A DNA stretch of 34,741 bases, taken from Bacteroidales bacterium UBA2800 (lineage in GTDB: Bacteria > Bacteroidota > Bacteroidia > Bacteroidales > Paludibacteraceae). Positions within the stretch are counted from its first letter, which is position 1. Every line of letters begins with the position of its first letter. The notes beneath the pieces were generated by a model. The model saw nothing but the letters and a program-made list of their open reading frames with translations, was not told where the DNA came from and made no database searches. Positions 31,209 to 34,741 of the stretch are shown piece after piece. A program made the position numbers and the translations under genes. The DNA is taken from contig DEHM01000017.1 in the NCBI GenBank assembly GCA_002351925.1, positions 45,959 through 80,699 on the forward strand. Reading direction: 5' to 3'.

Positions 31209-32425
31209 TCATATTACTGCTTTTTATAGCGCTCTCGGCAAATGCCGAGATCTCTTTCCGTGGGGCATGGATAGCCACGGTGGCGAATATCGACTGGCCG
31301 TCCAAAGAGGCGGTGGGCAACGACTCGTTGCAGCAGGCAGAGATGACGTGGCTGTTGGATTCGCTGGAATCCCTCGGCATCAACGCGATCATCTTCCAGG
31401 TACGGCCTACGGCCGACGCGCTCTATTATAGCGAATTAGAACCGACGTCTCATTGGCTGACCGGCAAACAGGGCAGTTGGAAGCCTACCCCGCCCCTCCC
31501 TGAAGGGAAGGAGATACAAATGCCGTACGATCCGCTGGAATGGACGATTGAGGAGGCGCATAAGAGGAAGATGGAAGTGCACGTGTGGCTCAACCCCTAT
31601 CGCGTCAATCTGGCCTCCATGGACACCTCGCTCATCTGCGCCGACCATATCTGGCGGCGTCATCCCGAGTGGTTCTGGGAGTACAACAAACAGTGGTATT
31701 TCGACCCGGGACTGGAGGTGACACGCGAGTGGATCTGTACTATTGTACAGGATATCATCAGCCGCTACGACGTGCAGGCCATCCATATGGACGACTATTT
31801 CTATCCCTATCCGGCGGGAGGCAAACCACTGCCCGACCAGCAGACTTTTCTGCAACACTCACGAGGCTTTGAGGACATCCGCGAATGGCGGCGCGACAAT
31901 GTCAACCGGGCGATAGAGGCCATCAGCGAGACTATCCACGAGTGCAAGCCGGAGGTGCAATTCGGCATCTCGCCTTTCGGCGTGTGGCGTAATGCGAAGG
32001 TGGATAGCACGGGCAGCGCGACGCAGGCCGGCATCACCAATTACGACGACCTCTACGCCGACATTCGCCTGTGGATTCAGCGGGGCTGGATCGACTATGT
32101 GCTGCCGCAACTCTACTGGGAGATAGGCAAACGCGTCGCCGACTACGAGATCCTTGCCCACTGGTGGGCCAACGAAGTGCGCGGTACCCGTTGCCGCCTC
32201 TATATCGGCATGGCGCCCTATCGCCTTGAGAACGCTTCGCCCAAATCTCCGTGGGGACAGGGCAACGAGATAGGCCGCCAGATGCATCTCAACCGCACAA
32301 TCCCCGAGATCACTGGCGAGTGTTTCTATTCAACGAGGCCGTTGTTGCGAAATCCGAGAGGTGTTTGCGACACGATACGACTCATTTACAAAGACGACAG
32401 GGCAGAAAATCTGCCTTGGGAATAA
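31193..32425 (+). CDS. Secreted GHL10-family glycoside-hydrolase-like protein (YngK/UPF0748 type)
   Basis: Exported TIM-barrel hydrolase-like protein, 410 residues. Signal peptide about 1-18 (LLLFIALSANA). The GHL10 fold opens with FRGAWIATVANIDWPSK (22-38) and continues with INAIIFQVRPTADALYYSELEPTS, VHVWLNPYRVN, an acidic strand end IHMDDYFYPYP (candidate catalytic region), FGISPFGVWRN and YVLPQLYWEIG. An 11-residue repeat peptide KPTPPLPEGKE (97-107) interrupts the stretch between GKQGSW and the conserved MPYDPLEW. Without it the protein is 399 residues. The start ATG lies inside the CTAG array. Substrate unknown; family members act on cell-wall or surface glycans. No link to recF is apparent other than shared transcription. 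Confidence 0.88.
   Translation: MSRKLVILLLFIALSANAEISFRGAWIATVANIDWPSKEAVGNDSLQQAEMTWLLDSLESLGINAIIFQVRPTADALYYSELEPTSHWLTGKQGSWKPTPPLPEGKEIQMPYDPLEWTIEEAHKRKMEVHVWLNPYRVNLASMDTSLICADHIWRRHPEWFWEYNKQWYFDPGLEVTREWICTIVQDIISRYDVQAIHMDDYFYPYPAGGKPLPDQQTFLQHSRGFEDIREWRRDNVNRAIEAISETIHECKPEVQFGISPFGVWRNAKVDSTGSATQAGITNYDDLYADIRLWIQRGWIDYVLPQLYWEIGKRVADYEILAHWWANEVRGTRCRLYIGMAPYRLENASPKSPWGQGNEIGRQMHLNRTIPEITGECFYSTRPLLRNPRGVCDTIRLIYKDDRAENLPWE
31481..31513 (+). repeat. KPTPAPSLKGGE-family element, copy g (in frame, GHL10 residues 97-107)
   Basis: 33-nt short subfamily like copy b: AAGCCTACCCC, then CCCTCCC-TGAA-GGGAAGG, ending GAG. Reads KPTPPLPEGKE. Confidence 0.88.
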
Positions 32426-32433
32426 AAAATCAC

Positions 32434-32471
32434 AAAAAAATGGCATACAAACTTGCGTATGTCATTTTTTT
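32434..32471. terminator. Terminator hairpin after the GHL10 gene, interleaved with the next promoter
   Basis: AAAAAAATGGCATAC (32434-32448) pairs with GTATGTCATTTTTTT (32457-32471), 15 bp with one G-U and an 8-nt loop. The loop contains the -33 CTTG of the following promoter. Confidence 0.75.
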
Positions 32472-32483
32472 GTAGTACCTTTG
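32452..32483 (+). promoter_or_regulatory. Promoter of the 51-residue protein gene
   Basis: CTTG (32452-32455), 20 bp, TACCTTTG (32476-32483). Transcription is predicted to start about 15 nt before the ATG at 32505. Confidence 0.72.
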
Positions 32484-32504
32484 CAGTCGCAAAGGTTTAG
32501 AATT

Positions 32505-32660
32505 ATGGATGATTATCGTTTCATAAACATTGATCAGGAGCCGACAGAGGAACAATTGGCACAATTGATGCACGAAGTAGCCGTGGAGGCAAAAGAGCGC
32601 CACGATCGTGCTCATGCGGCATATTTTGAGCATATACGTCAAATGGCGCAAGCATTATAA
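32505..32660 (+). CDS. Small acidic cytoplasmic protein, unknown function
   Basis: A 51-residue protein reading MDDYRFINIDQEPTEEQLAQ at the N-terminus and ending HIRQMAQAL. It is mostly a predicted amphipathic, charged helix (about residues 13-51) with no cysteine, membrane segment or signal peptide. The frame is open further upstream, but a good promoter ends at 32483, so the ATG at 32505 is the sensible start. A dedicated promoter and a short leader argue that it is a real gene rather than a chance frame. The lipoprotein gene 118 bp downstream may share the transcript. I do not recognise a family. Confidence 0.65.
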   Translation: MDDYRFINIDQEPTEEQLAQLMHEVAVEAKERHDRAHAAYFEHIRQMAQAL

Positions 32661-32778
32661 GAAACAATTTTTGAAACAATACGATAAACCCTCGTCGCTT
32701 GCCGACGTAAACAGCAAGGACAAGCGCAAGTGTGCGCTACATGATAAAATAAACGTTTGCTTTATTATAGAATTACCC

Positions 32779-33519
32779 ATGACGAAAAAAATCTATATAT
32801 TTATCTCTCTGCTTCTTCTCATTGCATGTGGAAATAAACAAATTAGCTATGATGTGCAACTAGACATTGACTCTATATCGGAAAGTCAACAAAAGCAATG
32901 GAATGAAGTTGTGAATATTGATTCTCTCACTTATCCACTTTCCAATGCGTTTTTTGCGCATTGGGAACAACTTTCCGATGAATATGCCGCTTCACATCCC
33001 TGCCCAAACATCAGTCATGTTTATCAGCATGTTTTTATACACTTTTGCGATAGTAACAGCAGCCATTCATACTACGTACTTCCACCTTGTGTTCAAGTAC
33101 GGAAGTACTCATCTGAATTTGACTCAAAATACTATTCCAGTCATCCTTGGTTAAGCGAAGACTACTTTCAAGAAGCTCCAGAATTTGCTTATATTCCACA
33201 ATTACATACTAATAAACCAGTATTGTATCTTTTTGACAGCGTTGAGAAAGCTTTAGGTGATTATCTCGGCGGAGTGAAAGATGAATATGGAAAGGATATT
33301 AACAAAGAGCATGTAGATGATTTACAACAATACATAGAACTACATTATGGACACTGGGGAGGATATTGGCATTTGGAAACTATGCCGATTATTTTCCGAA
33401 TGTACTTTTTTTGTAATGGCGTTTACACCTGTTTGCGTGACTCATGGTGGACAGGGAAAGAGATATTTATGCCTTATCAATCCGACGAGTTTATAGAAAT
33501 TGGATTTTGGGAAGAATAA
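32779..33519 (+). CDS. AT-rich lipoprotein of unknown function
   Basis: A 246-residue lipoprotein: MTKKIYIFISLLLLIAC with lipidated Cys17, then a soluble domain rich in Tyr, Ser and Trp (HYGHWGGYWHLET and RDSWWTGKEIFM near the C-terminus). The upstream open frame to 32608 overlaps the small gene and has no signal-like start, so the ATG at 32779 is chosen. Base composition is clearly more AT-rich than the neighbouring genes, and codon choice differs (many NNT/NNA codons), suggesting recent acquisition or weak selection. No own promoter is obvious; it may be read from 32452. It ends 40 bp before a hairpin terminator. I do not recognise a family. Confidence 0.75.
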   Translation: MTKKIYIFISLLLLIACGNKQISYDVQLDIDSISESQQKQWNEVVNIDSLTYPLSNAFFAHWEQLSDEYAASHPCPNISHVYQHVFIHFCDSNSSHSYYVLPPCVQVRKYSSEFDSKYYSSHPWLSEDYFQEAPEFAYIPQLHTNKPVLYLFDSVEKALGDYLGGVKDEYGKDINKEHVDDLQQYIELHYGHWGGYWHLETMPIIFRMYFFCNGVYTCLRDSWWTGKEIFMPYQSDEFIEIGFWEE

Positions 33520-33559
33520 AACGGCACATTAGAAGAGCCTAAAACCGAAGAAACAGCAA

Positions 33560-33590
33560 GCGGCGGCAGGAATGTCGCCGCCTGTTTTTT
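33560..33590 (+). terminator. Hairpin terminator after the AT-rich lipoprotein gene
   Basis: GCGGCG (33560-33565) pairs with CGCCGC (33576-33581) around GCAGGAATGT, followed by TGTTTTTT. Confidence 0.65.
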
Positions 33591-34092
33591 CTCGCAACTA
33601 ACGTTACGAGCACAGGACAAAAAGGCTACACTCCGCATGGCGCCACATCCGCATTGAGCCGAAGCGGGCGGGGCGGCTCGCTTGCGCTAAGGCTCGTGCG
33701 ACTATGGGCACAGCCCTTGTATAGCACTACGCCTTGCGCTACGCTCTCCCCACAAATTGAAATTTGCGGGAACCCCGATGTATGAAAAGAGACGGACGCG
33801 AGGGCGAATGGCACGAACGCAGAGAGAGTGCCGGCGAAGCGGTAAGCCGCCTACACCGCGAGCAAACAAAAAGCGGAGCGGCGGATCACATCCGCCTGAA
33901 AGGGAAGAAAGAACTAGCAGCGGCAGAAATGTCGCTGCTGGTTTTGAATAGTATTCCCACTAATAAACAAAAAAAAGAGTCATCACCGAAGGTAACAGCC
34001 AAAAATGGCGGATACAATCCGCCGAAATGGACATACACTCTGAACGAACTATATTGAAAAATGCAAAAATGTTACTTTTTTGAGGCTGAAAA

Positions 34093-34124
34093 TTTGGATA
34101 ATTCAAAAAAAAGTTGTATCTTTG
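34093..34124 (+). promoter_or_regulatory. Orphan Bacteroides-type promoter
   Basis: TTTG (34093-34096), 20 bp with an A8 tract, TATCTTTG (34117-34124). No credible coding frame follows for 500 bp, so it may drive a non-coding transcript. Confidence 0.6.
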
Positions 34125-34204
34125 CAAAAGATTTCGATAAAGGTGGTTTGGGCACCGGATTCTCGGGATAATATAGTACTTTCGTTAAGGTGATGTCGGA
34201 TTAA

Positions 34205-34248
34205 GCATATATTCGGCATATATTGAGCATATATTCAGCATATATTGG
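34205..34248 (+). repeat. 11-bp tandem repeat, four units
   Basis: GCATATATTCG, GCATATATTGA, GCATATATTCA and GCATATATTGG stand head to tail with no gap. The first nine bases are identical in all units. Confidence 0.9.
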
Positions 34249-34443
34249 AAAGAGGTGGAAAGCACGTGGAAAACAGGAGAAAAACAGAAGAGAAACAGAA
34301 GAAAGGAAGAAGGAAAAGGCAGGCAAAAACCGATAAAATGCAGAAAAGTAGCGTGTACACTTGCATATGTCAAAAAAAGTAAACAAATATTTGTAGTAAT
34401 GTCGGTCCTCCCTACTTTCCAAGCAGGGTCCCGCCGAATTTAG

Positions 34444-34467
34444 TTCTTAGCCACAAGGGCACGATTG
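34444..34467 (+). repeat. 24-bp dispersed repeat, copy B3
   Basis: TTCTTAGCCACAAGGGCACG followed by ATTG; same orientation as B1 and B2 and 22 of 24 bases identical to B1. Confidence 0.7.
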
Positions 34468-34540
34468 CTCCGCACAGTTGTGCCAACAACAAGGCTTTCT
34501 CAAAAAAACATCAAATAAATTTGATTTTTTTCAAAAAATC

Positions 34541-34572
34541 CTTGTATATTCCAAATATTTGTAGTAATTTTG
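34541..34572 (+). promoter_or_regulatory. Promoter of the Fe-S scaffold-like gene
   Basis: CTTG (34541-34544), 20 bp, TAATTTTG (34565-34572). Leader about 50 nt. Confidence 0.7.
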
Positions 34573-34628
34573 CAGCGCAAAATGTGTGAAACGACAAATC
34601 AATAATAACAAACAATATTTTTAAACAC

Positions 34629-34741
34629 ATGATTTATTCGAAAGAAGTACAAGAAATGTGCGTTGTAGCTAAGGGTCCGAAGCATGGTCCCGCACCGATT
34701 CCCGAAGAGGGCAAATGGGTGAAGGCTACTGAGATCAAGGA
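34629..34741 (+). CDS. Probable NifU-like iron-sulfur cluster scaffold protein, 3'-truncated by window end
   Basis: Only the first 37 codons are in the window. They begin MIYSKEVQEMCVVAKGPKHG and continue PAPIPEEGKWVKATEIK. This opening matches my memory of an anaerobe-specific iron-sulfur cluster assembly scaffold protein that is usually encoded next to a GGGtGRT-family protein. The ATG at 34629 has a promoter 57 bp upstream. The diagnostic cysteines would lie beyond the window, so the assignment rests on N-terminal resemblance alone; coding status itself is secure from the promoter, the open frame and the codon use. Confidence 0.6.
   Translation, partial: MIYSKEVQEMCVVAKGPKHGPAPIPEEGKWVKATEIK

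Larger units (their letters stand above)
33520..34628. other. 1.1-kb repeat-rich region without a convincing gene
   Basis: No open frame here looks coding. The first 500 bp are GC-rich and hold four hairpins in alternating types: 33560-33581 and 33915-33940 share the loop GCAGRAATGT; 33880-33896 and 34007-34023 share the stem GGCGGAT/ATCCGCC. The rest is AT-rich: an orphan promoter at 34093, an 11-bp tandem array at 34205, a purine-rich stretch to about 34340, a decayed promoter-like copy at 34384, the 24-bp repeat B3 at 34444, and the promoter of the last gene. Confidence 0.6.

Noticed and set aside
32441..32457. Sigma-54-like TGGCAT...TTGC before the 51-residue gene
   Set aside because: The GG to GC spacing is 11 bp, not the required 10, and a perfect TTTG-class promoter overlaps it. 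The resemblance comes from the terminator stem.
33626..33814. Minus-strand 62-codon frame in the GC-rich gene-free stretch
   Set aside because: The composition is that of translated repeat DNA (Ser/Arg/Pro-rich), no start signal or promoter, no hydrophobic core. Treated as repeat-derived.

Overview
The window reads as a chromosomal segment of a Bacteroidota bacterium, most likely order Bacteroidales. Evidence: a SusC/SusD pair, a probable type IX secretion C-terminal domain, a DUF4924-type gene, and promoters of the Bacteroides form (TTTG or CTTG, 20 bp, TAnnTTTG) in front of most transcription units. Genes are fairly GC-rich, while spacers and promoters are strongly AT-rich.

Layout. 1-1253: 3' part of an M16 zinc protease. 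1436-7517: SusC, SusD and an Ig-like lipoprotein, one operon ending at a UUCG-loop terminator. 7814-12774: a secreted M6 metalloprotease followed 11 bp later by an NtrY-like sensor kinase. 12842-17796: TolC, HlyD and two ABC-2 permeases behind a textbook sigma-54 promoter (GG-N10-GC). 17903-20733: tRNA-Gln(UUG), then L25, Pth, an S4-domain protein, a DUF4924-type protein and endonuclease III. 27390-20786 (minus strand): TetR, TolC, adaptor, RND pump and a PII-like protein, an efflux operon with two ATGA overlaps. 28526-27534 (minus): a secreted beta-rich protein, divergent from an NtrC-like sigma-54 activator (28727-29914), which is followed by recF and a GHL10 glycosidase-like gene. 32505-33519: a 51-residue protein and an AT-rich lipoprotein. 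33520-34628: about 1.1 kb without a convincing gene but full of repeats. 34629-end: start of a probable Fe-S scaffold protein.

How the parts may work together. The NtrY-like kinase, the sigma-54 promoter beside it and the HTH-less NtrC-like activator 16 kb away could form one sigma-54 circuit controlling an ATPase-less export operon. SusCD, the lipoprotein and the M6 protease suggest polymer or peptide capture and digestion at the cell surface.

Most interesting is a family of short hairpin-forming repeats that reads KPTPAPSLKGGE. It occurs seven times in one orientation: five copies lie in frame inside genes (three in recF, one in the NtrC receiver domain, one in the GHL10 gene), one forms the entire ntrC-recF spacer including the recF Shine-Dalgarno, and one follows tRNA-Gln. 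One stem shows a compensatory base change. A second short repeat (24 bp, three copies) sits at both ends of the PII-like gene and near 34.4 kb. Several spacers also carry short tandem arrays with periods of 7, 8, 11 and 15 bp. Together these point to active short-repeat dynamics that reach into coding sequence.
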